A stretch of DNA of 64,000 nt from Oceanicola sp. D3 (GTDB taxonomy: Bacteria; Pseudomonadota; Alphaproteobacteria; Rhodobacterales; Rhodobacteraceae). Shown here piece after piece: positions 1 to 8,611 of the stretch. The position numbers and the translations under genes were made by a program. Location: assembly GCF_006351965.1 (NCBI RefSeq), contig NZ_CP040932.1:1240001-1304000 (forward strand). The letters are read 5' to 3'. A model generated the notes under the pieces. That model saw only the letters and a list, made by a program, of their open reading frames with translations. It was not told the origin of the DNA and searched no databases. Positions within the stretch are counted from its first letter, which is position 1. Every line of letters begins with the position of its first letter.

Positions 1-1
1 T

Positions 2-181
2 TCGATGGATCCGGACATTTCGGCTCAGTACAAGACCTATTTCGAAGCACAGAAGGCCTACCAGAAGAGCGACTCAGAGTTCTTCAATGAATTGAAAGCC
101 ATCAACATTCTGACCCAATACGCGTTTTTCGATCTATTGAAGCAACAGGCCCCCGAGGAGGCGGAGCGGCTCGGTCTTTGA
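2..181 (+). CDS. C-terminal part of an unidentified protein
   Basis: An open frame enters from the left edge and stops with TGA just before a strong hairpin. About 59 residues are visible, helical and charged, ending PEEAERLGL. There is an ATG at base 5, but no ribosome-binding site can be judged because the window begins four bases earlier, so this may be either the tail of a longer gene or a very short complete one. I do not recognise the family. The hairpin right after the stop supports a real gene end here. Confidence 0.5.
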   Translation, partial: SMDPDISAQYKTYFEAQKAYQKSDSEFFNELKAINILTQYAFFDLLKQQAPEEAERLGL

Positions 182-215
182 GGCCGGGCGAGTGGCGTAA
201 CGTCTTAGCCGTCTG

Positions 216-242
216 CCCCGCTCGGGAGTGTTCCGGGCGGGG
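216..242. terminator. Bidirectional hairpin terminator
   Basis: A 12-bp GC-rich stem (with two G-T pairs) closes a 3-base loop and is followed on the plus strand by TTATTCTTTC. It lies between the stop of the leftmost gene and the stop of the minus-strand AraC-type regulator, so it can serve both converging genes. Confidence 0.65.
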
Positions 243-256
243 TTATTCTTTCGGCA

Positions 257-1234
257 TCAGCGTGCGTGTCGAGCCTCTCCGGGTGTCATTCCGTAGTGGG
301 CCTTGAAGCACCGGTTGAAGTAAGAAATATCACCAAATCCGCAGCCAAGGGCGATATCGGTGATCGCCGTGTCCTCTCGTTGCTGAAGGGCAGCCATGGC
401 GCGCTCCAGCCGAATGTTGCGCAGCCGGGTGGAAAAGCTCAGCCCTTCCGACGCCAACAGCTTGCGGATATGCCCGGGCGACAATTGCAGGCGGCGCGCA
501 ACGGTGTCGATCCCGAAGTCCGGCTCGGTGGCATGGCGTTCAATCTCGGCAGAGATCGCCGCAATTCTGGCCGCCGTCAGCCCGCCGCCCGCAGCTGAGG
601 CGATTTGCCAATGGTCGCGGCTTCCACCCAGAACCAGCCCCACAAGCTCCTGCACCTGCCGCACCGCCATACGGGCAGCATCTGCCGCGTCGGGGGCCGT
701 CTCTCCGGGCAGCAGGGCACCCGCGAGGAGCATACGCAGGTAGCCATCCAGAAGCCCGAGCGCCGGTGTTTGCCCGGGGATCACGGCAAAGCCGAGGCGC
801 CCGAGGTCGCCCACCTGAGCGGCCACCGCGCTGCGCGGAATGCTAAGGGTCAGAAATTCACCCGCCGTCGAGACAGTTTCGGCCACTTCGGAACTGTGCC
901 GCACCATTGCACTTCCCGGGCCGAACTCCGCCACGTGGCCACGTTCGTTCAGTTGCATCTTGCCCCGTTGAGGGATGAGGAGGATCAGGTCATCATTCTC
1001 GTCTTCCAGCAAGCGTTTCGTCCGGGCGCAGCGCATCGCACTGACCGTGCCCCCGGAGAGCGTCAGGCCGGGCATCGAAAGCAGATCGACGTCAAAGCGA
1101 AACGGTGCATCGCCCAGCGGGCTGATGTCGAGGCGCAGAAACTGCTCGGCAAAGTGCTCTCGCCACGAGTTGACGCGGGACTCTTGCGGAAACATCGCGG
1201 CAGAGAGCTGACCACGCAGAACGGGCGGGGGCAT
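257..1234 (-). CDS. AraC-family transcriptional regulator
   Basis: Predicted cytoplasmic DNA-binding regulator of 325 residues. The C-terminal ~100 residues form the two helix-turn-helix units of the AraC/XylS family, with the typical ending ALGCGFGDISYFNRCFKAHY followed by GMTPGEAR. The N-terminal ~200 residues look like the AraC ligand-binding-like domain found in regulators of the FeaR/OxyR-independent type, so the effector cannot be named. An internal ATG at residue 14 (MFPQESRVN) is an alternative start, and neither start has a clear ribosome-binding site. It diverges from the tol operon, separated by about 330 bases, but there is no evidence that it controls tol. Confidence 0.85.
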   Translation of the reverse strand: MPPPVLRGQLSAAMFPQESRVNSWREHFAEQFLRLDISPLGDAPFRFDVDLLSMPGLTLSGGTVSAMRCARTKRLLEDENDDLILLIPQRGKMQLNERGHVAEFGPGSAMVRHSSEVAETVSTAGEFLTLSIPRSAVAAQVGDLGRLGFAVIPGQTPALGLLDGYLRMLLAGALLPGETAPDAADAARMAVRQVQELVGLVLGGSRDHWQIASAAGGGLTAARIAAISAEIERHATEPDFGIDTVARRLQLSPGHIRKLLASEGLSFSTRLRNIRLERAMAALQQREDTAITDIALGCGFGDISYFNRCFKAHYGMTPGEARHAR

Positions 1235-1567
1235 GGGGCTGCTGTCTATGACAATGGTCCTCCATGAATGACGAATGCCCGCCGCCTCACGCGGGCATGC
1301 GGAAACTCAAATGTCAGGCCTGCTCGGGGCTGGCCCCGCGCGCGACTGACCAAGTATGGGCCCGTCCAACGGATTGACGCAAGGGAAGCTTTGTTCAGGC
1401 CGCCCCGGAACTGCGCGGCGCGTCGCCACCCTGCGCAGTTCACGCGATGGTGTTGGCTTTTGCGCTTCAAACGCTGTAATGTTCGCGCCAGAAGGCCGAC
1501 GACAGATCGGCCCCTATCGGGCGGCCCCCTGCGCGGGGCGACATAACAAGAGGCGGGAACGAGGCAC
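1235..1567. promoter_or_regulatory. Divergent intergenic region upstream of tolQ
   Basis: No credible gene is seen in this stretch. It holds an 8-bp inverted repeat (ATGCCCGC/GCGGGCAT, 1275-1298) close to the AraC-type regulator's start, which could be an operator or a small hairpin. A weak sigma-70-like pair lies nearer tolQ: TTGGCT at 1453-1458 and TGTAAT at 1475-1480, 16 bases apart. The promoter assignment is tentative. Confidence 0.35.
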
Positions 1568-2263
1568 ATGGGTTCCGAAACAGCTGCTATGGCGCAGGAG
1601 ATCGACTTCTCCCTGCTTGCGCTTTTCATGCGCGCTACCCTGACAGTTAAGATCGTGATGATCATGTTGATCATTGCATCCTTCTGGTCGTGGAAGATCA
1701 TCATCGAAAAGATACTGATGTATCGGTCTCGCCGGTCAGAGGCGGGCAGCTTTGACCGGGCGTTCTGGTCGGGCGAGCCGCTGGACGAGCTGTTCGACCA
1801 GATCGGAACAGAGCCAAAGGGCGCGAGCCAAAAGATTTTTGCCTCCGGTATGATAGAGTGGCGGCGCTCGCACCGCGAAGACGGGGCGTTGATTGCCGGT
1901 GCGCAGGCGCGGATTGACCGCTCGATGGACGTGGCAATTGCCAAGGAGACCGACCGGCTCAATCAGGGCCTGCCGTTCCTGGCCACGGTGGGCTCCACCG
2001 CGCCCTTCGTGGGCCTCTTCGGCACGGTCTGGGGCATCAAGAACTCCTTCGAGGAGATCGCCATTTCCAAATCGACCGATCTGGCCGTGGTCGCGCCCGG
2101 TATCGCCGAGGCGCTTGTGGCCACGGGCCTCGGTCTGCTGGCTGCTATTCCGGCGGTGATTTTCTACAACAAACTGTCGAGTGACAGCGACAGGATCGCC
2201 GGCAATTACGAGAGCTTCGCCGACGAATTCGCCACCATCCTCTCGCGCCAGTTGGACAGCTGA
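1568..2263 (+). CDS. tolQ: Tol-Pal proton channel subunit TolQ
   Basis: Inner-membrane subunit of the Tol-Pal machine, which uses proton motive force to act on the outer membrane during division. The protein has 231 residues, the usual length. An N-terminal membrane helix (about residues 15-40), a cytoplasmic stretch, and two C-terminal helices are visible. The conserved MotA/TolQ/ExbB core LATVGSTAPFVGLFGTVWGI lies near residue 140, followed by the PGIAEALVATGLGLLAAIPA helix. Its stop is one base before the tolR start, so the two are translationally linked. A second in-frame ATG lies seven codons in. First gene of a seven-gene operon. Confidence 0.96.
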   Translation: MGSETAAMAQEIDFSLLALFMRATLTVKIVMIMLIIASFWSWKIIIEKILMYRSRRSEAGSFDRAFWSGEPLDELFDQIGTEPKGASQKIFASGMIEWRRSHREDGALIAGAQARIDRSMDVAIAKETDRLNQGLPFLATVGSTAPFVGLFGTVWGIKNSFEEIAISKSTDLAVVAPGIAEALVATGLGLLAAIPAVIFYNKLSSDSDRIAGNYESFADEFATILSRQLDS

Positions 2264-2264
2264 G

Positions 2265-2741
2265 ATGGGTGCGGGTGTCATCAACACCGGCGGCGGCAAT
2301 CGCAAGCGCAGATCGCGCGGGCGGGGCCGGGCTGCCGCGATGAGCGAAATCAACGTCACGCCCTTCGTTGACGTGATGTTGGTGCTGCTGATCATTTTCA
2401 TGGTCGCCGCGCCGCTGCTGACCGTGGGCGTGCCGATCCAGTTGCCCGAAACGGCGGCGCAGGCGTTGCCTTCCGAGCAGGAGGAGCCGCTGACCGTGAC
2501 GCTGACAGCCGAGGGCGAAACGCTGATTCAGACCACCCCGGTTGAGGAGGGCGCGCTGATCACGCGCCTGCGGGCGATTGCTGCTGAGCGCGCCGATGAC
2601 AAAGTCTTCCTGCGGGCCGACGGGGCCATTCCCTACGAGCGCGTCATGCGGATCATGGGGGCCCTCAACGCCGGTGGCTTTGGCAACATCGGCTTGGTGA
2701 CAGATACTGGCGGACCCACGCTCGACGGGTCGGACGGGTAG
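2265..2741 (+). CDS. tolR: Tol-Pal subunit TolR
   Basis: Inner-membrane/periplasmic partner of TolQ, of 158 residues. A basic N-terminus is followed by the family hallmark MSEINVTPFVDVMLVLLIIF, which contains the channel-lining aspartate in the single membrane helix, and then a periplasmic domain ending in MRIMGALNAGGFGNIGLVTD. The start is placed at the ATG one base after the tolQ stop, because it gives the normal N-terminus. An open frame extends further upstream but would lie inside tolQ. It converts proton flow into movement together with TolQ and TolA. Confidence 0.96.
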   Translation: MGAGVINTGGGNRKRRSRGRGRAAAMSEINVTPFVDVMLVLLIIFMVAAPLLTVGVPIQLPETAAQALPSEQEEPLTVTLTAEGETLIQTTPVEEGALITRLRAIAAERADDKVFLRADGAIPYERVMRIMGALNAGGFGNIGLVTDTGGPTLDGSDG

Positions 2742-2749
2742 GGGGCACC

Positions 2750-3934
2750 ATGCCCGAGAGCCTCGACAAAAGCACGATCATCTCCGGCGCGGGCCACCTT
2801 GGCCTGATTGGCTGGGCGCTGGTTGGCGGCATCATCCATTGGGATACGCCGACGGAGACCGTCACCAACGTTAGCATGATCTCTGGCGATGAATATGCCG
2901 CGCTTGTGTCGAACTCTACCCAAGAGGCCACGCCCGGGCCTGAGGTGCCCGAGGCCCCCGAAACGCCGGAGCCGCCCGAGGTGGCCGAGCCCGAAACACC
3001 AGAGCCGCCCACGCCCGAAACCGAGCCTCAGCCCTCCGAGGCCCCGCCGCCGCGTGCTGCCGAAGTGGCGCCTGACGAGGCCCCTGATACCTCCGCTTTG
3101 GAGCCTTTGCCCGAAGCGGAGGTGACAGAAACCGCGCCCCCCGCGCCCGAGGCACCGGTTTCAGACCCCGATGACACCCCCGGGGCAAGCCTCGTGCTCG
3201 ACAGCTCGAAGCGGCCCAAGGAACGCCCGGCACAGCGGGTTGCGCCAACGCCAGCCGTGGCCCCCGAGCCCGATGCGGCGGTGGATAGCGAGGTGGCCGA
3301 GGCCGCTGAGCCGACCCCTGCCGAGGAGGAGCCCGCGCAGGAGGCACAGGAAGACACCGCGCCCGAAGCGGCAAACACCGAGATTGTCACCGAGGCGGAG
3401 GAACCGGCGGGCGGCGAAGTGGTGGCCCTCGCCCCGACCGGATCGCCCCGCCCCAAGAGCCGCCCTGCACGCCGCACGCCAGAGGCAGAGCCGGCGCGGG
3501 CCGAAACCTCGCAGGAGACTTCCGATGCCATTGCCGACGCGGTGGCCGATGCGGTGAGCGAGGGGCAAGCCGCCTCCGAACCTGCCACCAGCGCCCCCTC
3601 CCGCAGCGGTCCGCCGATGACAGCGGGCGAGAAGGACGCCTTGCGCGTGTCCGTGCAGCAATGCTGGAACGTCGGCAGCCTTTCGACCGATGCCCTGCGT
3701 GTGACGGTCACGGTGCTTGTGGCGATGAACGAGAACGGCACGCCCGACAATGGCTCGATCCGCATGACCGACTCCGAAGGCGGTTCCGGAGATGCCGTGC
3801 GTCAGGCCTTCGAAGCAGCGCGCCGGGCGATCATTCGTTGCGGCGCGAGGGGCTTTCCGCTTCCGGCGGAGAAATATGGCGAATGGGCCGAGATCGAGAT
3901 GGTCTTTAACCCCGAAAAGATGAGGATCAAATGA
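2750..3934 (+). CDS. tolA: TolA-like envelope-spanning protein
   Basis: A 394-residue protein with an N-terminal membrane anchor (about residues 10-31), a long periplasmic linker very rich in Pro, Glu and Ala (about residues 60-290), and a C-terminal globular domain starting near residue 295. The position between tolR and tolB, and this architecture, identify it as TolA; the linker is P/E-rich rather than the K/A-rich helix of enteric TolA, as is common in alphaproteobacteria. The globular domain carries QQCWNVGSLS and later a second Cys (IIRCGARGF) that could form a disulfide. Its stop overlaps the start of the next gene by four bases. Confidence 0.9.
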   Translation: MPESLDKSTIISGAGHLGLIGWALVGGIIHWDTPTETVTNVSMISGDEYAALVSNSTQEATPGPEVPEAPETPEPPEVAEPETPEPPTPETEPQPSEAPPPRAAEVAPDEAPDTSALEPLPEAEVTETAPPAPEAPVSDPDDTPGASLVLDSSKRPKERPAQRVAPTPAVAPEPDAAVDSEVAEAAEPTPAEEEPAQEAQEDTAPEAANTEIVTEAEEPAGGEVVALAPTGSPRPKSRPARRTPEAEPARAETSQETSDAIADAVADAVSEGQAASEPATSAPSRSGPPMTAGEKDALRVSVQQCWNVGSLSTDALRVTVTVLVAMNENGTPDNGSIRMTDSEGGSGDAVRQAFEAARRAIIRCGARGFPLPAEKYGEWAEIEMVFNPEKMRIK

Positions 3935-4320
3935 GCTGGCCCCGCGTGCATGCCGTGCTGCTATGCGGGGCGCTGGCCCTTTCATCGCATGCGCTGGCGG
4001 CAGAGGAGCCTGCGCCGCGCCTTTCGGAGATGATCCCGGTTGCCGAATGCTGGAACGTCGGCGGTCTCTCTGCCGAGGCAGTTCGCACGTCTGTCACCGT
4101 GGCCTTCTCGCTGGACAGGGCGGGCAAGCTGGTGGACGGCAGCTTGGAGATGGTCGAGTGGGACGGAGCCGATGTAGCTGCCGCAGAAGAAGCCTATAAG
4201 GCGGCCCGGCGCGCGATTTTGATCTGTGGACGGCAAGGATTTGCCCTTCCGGCGGAACAATATGAAGCGTGGCGGAATATCCGGTTAACCTTTGACCCGC
4301 GCAACATGGTCGTGTCGTGA
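3931..4320 (+). CDS. Secreted stand-alone TolA C-terminal domain paralogue
   Basis: A 129-residue protein with a clean signal peptide (about residues 1-24, ending SHALAAEE) followed by a single domain that aligns along its whole length with the C-terminal domain of the TolA just upstream. Shared features are ECWNVGGLS versus QCWNVGSLS, AARRAILICGRQGFALPAEQY versus the matching TolA stretch, and the FDPRNM/FNPEKM ending, including both cysteines. Its ATG overlaps the tolA stop (ATGA), so it is translated with tolA. It lacks membrane anchor and linker, so it should be free in the periplasm. A competitor or modulator of TolA binding to TolB, Pal or other partners is an inference. Confidence 0.8.
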   Translation: MSWPRVHAVLLCGALALSSHALAAEEPAPRLSEMIPVAECWNVGGLSAEAVRTSVTVAFSLDRAGKLVDGSLEMVEWDGADVAAAEEAYKAARRAILICGRQGFALPAEQYEAWRNIRLTFDPRNMVVS

Positions 4321-4464
4321 TGTCGTGGGACGGTGCAACTGGCGGAAAATTTAGCGCCCCGGAGGCCTGAGGCGCGCAGATCGGAATGGCAGGAACCTGC
4401 CGATATTGAATAACAGGAGCCTAAGAGGCTTCATGAGCGGTGAAATGCGAGGAATGAGAGCGGC

Positions 4465-5787
4465 ATGAAAAAGTTAACGCACCTTTTGGCGGGGTTTGCC
4501 CTTGCCCTCGGTCTTACACCTGCCATCGCGCAGGATGGACCGCTTCGGATCGAGATCACCGAAGGCGTGATCGAGCCGTTGCCCTTCGCCATTCCAGTAT
4601 TCATCGCCGAAAACGCGGCTGCGCAGGAATATGCCGCGCGGCTCAGCCAGGTTGTGGCCGCTGACCTTCAGGGCACCGGGCTCTTCCGCCAGATCCCGCA
4701 GGACGCCTTCATCTCCGGTGTCTCCAACTTCGACGCACCGGTGCAATTTGCCGACTGGAAGGCAATCAACGCCCAGGCGCTGATCGTTGGCGCGGTTTCG
4801 GTGGCAGAAGGCGGGCGGGTGAACGTGAAGTTCCGCCTGTTTGACGTGTTCTCCGAAGCCCCCCTCGGTGACGGCCTCCAACTTGGCGGCACCACCACAA
4901 GCTGGCGTCGGATTGCGCATAAGGTGGCCGATCAGGTGTATTCGCGGATCACCGGCGAGGGTGGCTACTTCGACAGTCGTGTGGTTTTTGTCCATGAAGA
5001 AGGCCCCAAGAACGCCCGCCAGAAGCGCCTTGCGGTGATGGATTATGACGGTGCCAATGTGCAGTACCTCACCAACAGCGCCTCCATCGTGCTGGCCCCG
5101 CGCTTCTCGCCCACCGGTGACCGGGTGATCTACACCAGCTACGAGACCGGCTTCCCGAAGATCTACATCATGGACGTGGGCACGGTGCAGCGCCGCATCC
5201 TCGACGATCAGCCGGGCACGATGACCTTTGCGCCGCGCTTCGCGCCAGATGGGCAAACGGTTGTTTTCTCGCTCGAGCGTGGCGGCAACACCGACATTTA
5301 CAAGCTCGCGCCCGGTGGCACAGCGCAACCGCTGACCAACGCCCCTTCGATCGAAACAGCGCCGAGCTTTTCGCCTGATGGCACGCAGATCGTGTTCGAG
5401 AGTGACCGCTCCGGCAACCAGCAGCTTTACAAGATGTCTGCTTCAGGTGGTGAGCCGACACGGATCAGCTTTGGTGAGGGTCGCTACGGCACGCCGGTAT
5501 GGTCGCCCCGCGGCGATCTCATTGCCTTTACCAAGCAGCATCAGGGCCGGTTCCATATTGGTGTGATGCGCACCGATGGCTCGGAAGAGCGGTTGCTGAC
5601 GGCGAGCTTTCTCGATGAGGGCCCAACGTGGAGCCCCAATGGGCGGGTGATCATGTTCACCCGTTCGGGCAGCGGAGCGGGCGGTGAAAGCGCACTTTAT
5701 TCGGTGGATATCTCGGGCCGCAACCTCAAGCGTGTGCCCACCCCGGGCGCCGCGTCTGACCCGGCCTGGTCGCCGCTTCTGCCCTGA
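4465..5787 (+). CDS. tolB: Tol-Pal periplasmic beta-propeller TolB
   Basis: Periplasmic protein of 440 residues that binds Pal and is controlled by TolA. It has a signal peptide cut after about residue 22 (LTPAIAQDG), an N-terminal alpha/beta domain (about 25-165), and a six-bladed propeller built from WD40-like PD40 repeats. The repeats show the recurrent pattern [59 protein letters not shown] and [14 protein letters not shown]. The gap to the preceding gene is about 140 bases and the gap to pal about 115, so extra promoters are possible. Confidence 0.97.
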   Translation: MKKLTHLLAGFALALGLTPAIAQDGPLRIEITEGVIEPLPFAIPVFIAENAAAQEYAARLSQVVAADLQGTGLFRQIPQDAFISGVSNFDAPVQFADWKAINAQALIVGAVSVAEGGRVNVKFRLFDVFSEAPLGDGLQLGGTTTSWRRIAHKVADQVYSRITGEGGYFDSRVVFVHEEGPKNARQKRLAVMDYDGANVQYLTNSASIVLAPRFSPTGDRVIYTSYETGFPKIYIMDVGTVQRRILDDQPGTMTFAPRFAPDGQTVVFSLERGGNTDIYKLAPGGTAQPLTNAPSIETAPSFSPDGTQIVFESDRSGNQQLYKMSASGGEPTRISFGEGRYGTPVWSPRGDLIAFTKQHQGRFHIGVMRTDGSEERLLTASFLDEGPTWSPNGRVIMFTRSGSGAGGESALYSVDISGRNLKRVPTPGAASDPAWSPLLP

Positions 5788-5902
5788 GGGCGAGCGCTTC
5801 GGCGCGGTAACACAGGTGTTTCCCAACACCCGCGCAGGGTGGTATAGACGTCACAAGGAAAGCGCCCGCAACAGGGCGCACCATGAGAGAGAGGCAGTCG
5901 AG

Positions 5903-6424
5903 ATGAACAATATCCTCGTGAAATCCGGGTTGATCGCCCTGGCGCTGGCCGTGACGGCCTGTACCGACCCTGGCCGGTTTGGAGCCGGGGGCGCTGGCGG
6001 TGACGGCACGGTGGGCGCTGATGCCTACGATCCCAATAACCCCGCATCCAACCCCAGCTCGCCCGAGTATTTCTCGCAGCGCGTCGGCGATCGGGTGCTG
6101 TTTGCTGTCGACCAATCGACCCTCTCGCCGGAGGCGCAGCAAACCCTGACGGCGCAGGCGCAATGGCTGAACACCAACAGCTCCTACGCCGCTATCGTTG
6201 AGGGCCACGCCGATGAGCAGGGCACCCGCGAATACAACCTTGCGCTGGGCGCACGCCGCGCCAATGCGGTGCAGGAATACCTGATCTCCCAAGGCGTTGC
6301 CGGCTCGCGGCTGAAGACTGTCAGCTATGGCAAGGAGCGCCCGCTGGAAGTCTGCTCGACAGAGGTCTGTTATTCCAAGAACCGCCGCTCCGTCACGGTG
6401 CTTTCGGCCGGCGCGGGGTTCTGA
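5903..6424 (+). CDS. pal: Peptidoglycan-associated lipoprotein Pal
   Basis: Outer-membrane lipoprotein of 173 residues. The signal peptide ends with the lipobox LAVTAC, with Cys20 as the acylated residue. A Gly-rich linker is followed by the OmpA-like peptidoglycan-binding domain, with the peptidoglycan-contact motif ARRANAVQEYL and the typical RSVTVL end. The start was chosen at the ATG that gives a short lipoprotein signal and is preceded by a purine-rich GAGAGAGGCAG stretch; longer frames upstream give no signal peptide. The next gene begins one base after the stop. Confidence 0.96.
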   Translation: MNNILVKSGLIALALAVTACTDPGRFGAGGAGGDGTVGADAYDPNNPASNPSSPEYFSQRVGDRVLFAVDQSTLSPEAQQTLTAQAQWLNTNSSYAAIVEGHADEQGTREYNLALGARRANAVQEYLISQGVAGSRLKTVSYGKERPLEVCSTEVCYSKNRRSVTVLSAGAGF

Positions 6425-6425
6425 C

Positions 6426-7292
6426 ATGAGGCTCCGGGGGGCTCTCTTCGCATCGTTCGTCGCATTCGGCGGCCTGCCTGCTGTGGCGCAGGATGCGCAA
6501 ACGCTGGCGGATATCCGGCAGGAACTGGCGACTGTCTATGTTTCGATGCAGGAGCTGAAGCGTGAGCTTTCGACCACGCAGGGCGCTTCAGGTGGCGCTG
6601 TGGCTGGTTCGGTGCTGGACCGGGTGAATGCCATTGAAGCCCAGCTTCAGGCGCTCACGTCGCGCACCGAAGAAATGCAGAACCGGATCGACAGGGTGGT
6701 GGCCGATGGCACCAACCGGGTCGGAGACCTCGAATTTCGCGTGTGCGAGATCGAGCCGAGCTGCGACTTCGGAGAAATTGGTGACACGCTGCCACTCGGG
6801 GGTACGGCCCCGGCGAGTGGCGGCGGGGGCGGCCAGCAGGCTGTGATCACCCCCGACAATGGTAACGGCAACGGCGGCACCACCGCTCCCTCTACCGGCC
6901 CCGCGATGGCCGTGGCCGAACAGGCCGATTTCGACCGGGCGAAGGCGGCCCTCGACTCTGGTAGCTTTCAAAGCGCCGTTGACCTCTTTGCGTCCTTTAC
7001 CCAATCCTACCCGGGTGGGCCGCTGACCAGCGCTGCGCATTTCTGGCGCGGCGAGGCGCTTTATGAGCTGTCGAAAGTGCCAGAGGCCGCGCGCGCCTAT
7101 CTTGAAAGCTACTCCTCCGATCCGCAGGGCCCAATGGCTGCCGATGCGCTTTATAAGCTGGGCACCTCGCTGGCCGATCTGGGCCAGAACACCGAGGCCT
7201 GCACCACGCTGGGCGAGGTTCAGGTACGCTTCCCGAACAGCGACGTGGCGTTTGACGCTGGCGCCGCCCGCCGCACCATCGGGTGCAGTTGA
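6426..7292 (+). CDS. cpoB: Tol-Pal accessory protein CpoB (YbgF)
   Basis: Periplasmic coordinator of peptidoglycan synthesis and Tol-Pal activity, of 288 residues. The signal peptide ends LPAVAQDA. A coiled coil of about residues 25-100 (DIRQELATVYVSMQELKREL onward), a Gly/Thr-rich linker, and C-terminal tetratricopeptide repeats from about residue 165 (YPGGPLTSAAHFWRGEALYE, then the DPQGPMAADALYKLGTSLAD repeat) match the YbgF/CpoB family. It starts one base after the pal stop and overlaps the tilS start by ten bases, so it belongs to the same transcript. Confidence 0.94.
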   Translation: MRLRGALFASFVAFGGLPAVAQDAQTLADIRQELATVYVSMQELKRELSTTQGASGGAVAGSVLDRVNAIEAQLQALTSRTEEMQNRIDRVVADGTNRVGDLEFRVCEIEPSCDFGEIGDTLPLGGTAPASGGGGGQQAVITPDNGNGNGGTTAPSTGPAMAVAEQADFDRAKAALDSGSFQSAVDLFASFTQSYPGGPLTSAAHFWRGEALYELSKVPEAARAYLESYSSDPQGPMAADALYKLGTSLADLGQNTEACTTLGEVQVRFPNSDVAFDAGAARRTIGCS

Positions 7293-8533
7293 GCTTCGCC
7301 GCAAACGTCTCTGCCGCTTACTCGCGCCTTTGGACGGACGGGCCGCCAACCCGGCTTGGTATTGCCCTTTCGGGGGGAAGTGACAGCACGGCGCTGCTGA
7401 TCCTGACGCGTGAGGCCTTGCCCGAGATACAGCTTTTTGCGGCGACGGTAGACCATCAGTTGCGGGAAGGGTCCGGCAAAGAGGCCGAGCAGGCCGGGCA
7501 GCTTTGCCATTCTCTCGGTCTGCCGCACGAGATTCTGCCTTGGGAAGGCTGGGCCGGGGAGGGAAACCTTCAAGCAGCGGCCCGATCAGCGCGGAGCGCC
7601 TTGCTTGCAGATTGGGCAGAGCGCAACGAGTTGGCGCATGTTGCCTTGGGCCATACACGCGACGATCAGGCAGAAACCGTGCTGATGCGCCTTGCGCGGG
7701 GCTCTGGCGTGGACGGGCTCGCTGCGATGGCACCGTTGCGCAGATCGGCTGGCATAAGCTGGCTTCGCCCGATGCTGGAGGTTTCGCGCCAAGATCTGCG
7801 CGCGGAACTGACCGCGCGCGGGGTAGCGTGGGCAGATGATCCCTCCAACGATGACTTGCGGTTCGACAGGGTGAAGGCGCGGGCGATGACCAAGGAGCTA
7901 TCACGCCTCGGGCTGACGCCGGAGCGCCTTGTGCGCACCGCGTCCCAGATGGCCATGGCGCGGGACGCCTTGAACCACGGCGCCGCGGCCTATCTCGGAC
8001 GCGCCAGCGTCGAGCAGGGCGACCTGCTGATGCCGAGCCCCGCCAGCCTTTCGGCCCCCCGTGAAACCGTGCTGCGGGCCTTCGCTCACGCGCTCTGCTG
8101 GGTGTCTTCCACCGTTTATCGCCCCCGGTTCGAGTCGCTCACGGCTATGCTGGATGGGCTTGAGCAGGGCAAGGCCGGCACGCTGCATGGCTGCCGGATT
8201 TCCAGCGAAGGCGCCACTTGGCGGATCACACGCGAATATGCCGCAGTGGCCGATGTGGCCACGCCGCCCGCCGCACTATGGGACAAGCGCTGGCAGTTTC
8301 ACGGCCCCAAGCCGCCGGATGGTGCCCATGTGGCCGCACTTGGAGCTATCGGCCTTGCAGAGTGCGAAAACTGGCGCGACTCCGGCCTGCCAAGGGCGTC
8401 TCTGCTGGCCTCGCCCGCGCTCTGGCTGGGAGACCGGCTGCTCTCTGCCCCGCTGGCTGGGCGCCCCGAAGGTTGGGCCGCGCGGCTATGTCACGGGGCG
8501 GAACATCTTGTTTCCACCCTCCGGGCCGATTGA
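7283..8533 (+). CDS. tilS: tRNA(Ile)-lysidine synthase TilS
   Basis: Cytoplasmic ATP-dependent enzyme that attaches lysine to C34 of the AUA-reading tRNA-Ile. The protein has 416 residues. The N-terminal PP-loop ATPase signature SGGSDS is at residues 30-35, and GHTRDDQAETVLMRLARGSG is the second conserved block. The C-terminal portion is divergent, as usual in alphaproteobacteria. The first possible start is a GTG ten bases inside cpoB; a TTG two codons later gives a four-base overlap. The tol-tilS-ftsH order is common in alphaproteobacteria. Confidence 0.94.
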   Translation: MQLSFAANVSAAYSRLWTDGPPTRLGIALSGGSDSTALLILTREALPEIQLFAATVDHQLREGSGKEAEQAGQLCHSLGLPHEILPWEGWAGEGNLQAAARSARSALLADWAERNELAHVALGHTRDDQAETVLMRLARGSGVDGLAAMAPLRRSAGISWLRPMLEVSRQDLRAELTARGVAWADDPSNDDLRFDRVKARAMTKELSRLGLTPERLVRTASQMAMARDALNHGAAAYLGRASVEQGDLLMPSPASLSAPRETVLRAFAHALCWVSSTVYRPRFESLTAMLDGLEQGKAGTLHGCRISSEGATWRITREYAAVADVATPPAALWDKRWQFHGPKPPDGAHVAALGAIGLAECENWRDSGLPRASLLASPALWLGDRLLSAPLAGRPEGWAARLCHGAEHLVSTLRAD

Positions 8534-8611
8534 ACCCCGGGCAAAAACCCCTATGTTGTGCGATGAACCGCGCCCGCGCGGCATTTTAGCTTTCCGGGAG
8601 GTGTCTGCCTG

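Noticed and set aside
605-1267. Long plus-strand frame opposite the AraC-type regulator
   Set aside because: It is Arg/His-rich in the way typical of antisense frames in GC-rich genes and lacks a ribosome-binding site.
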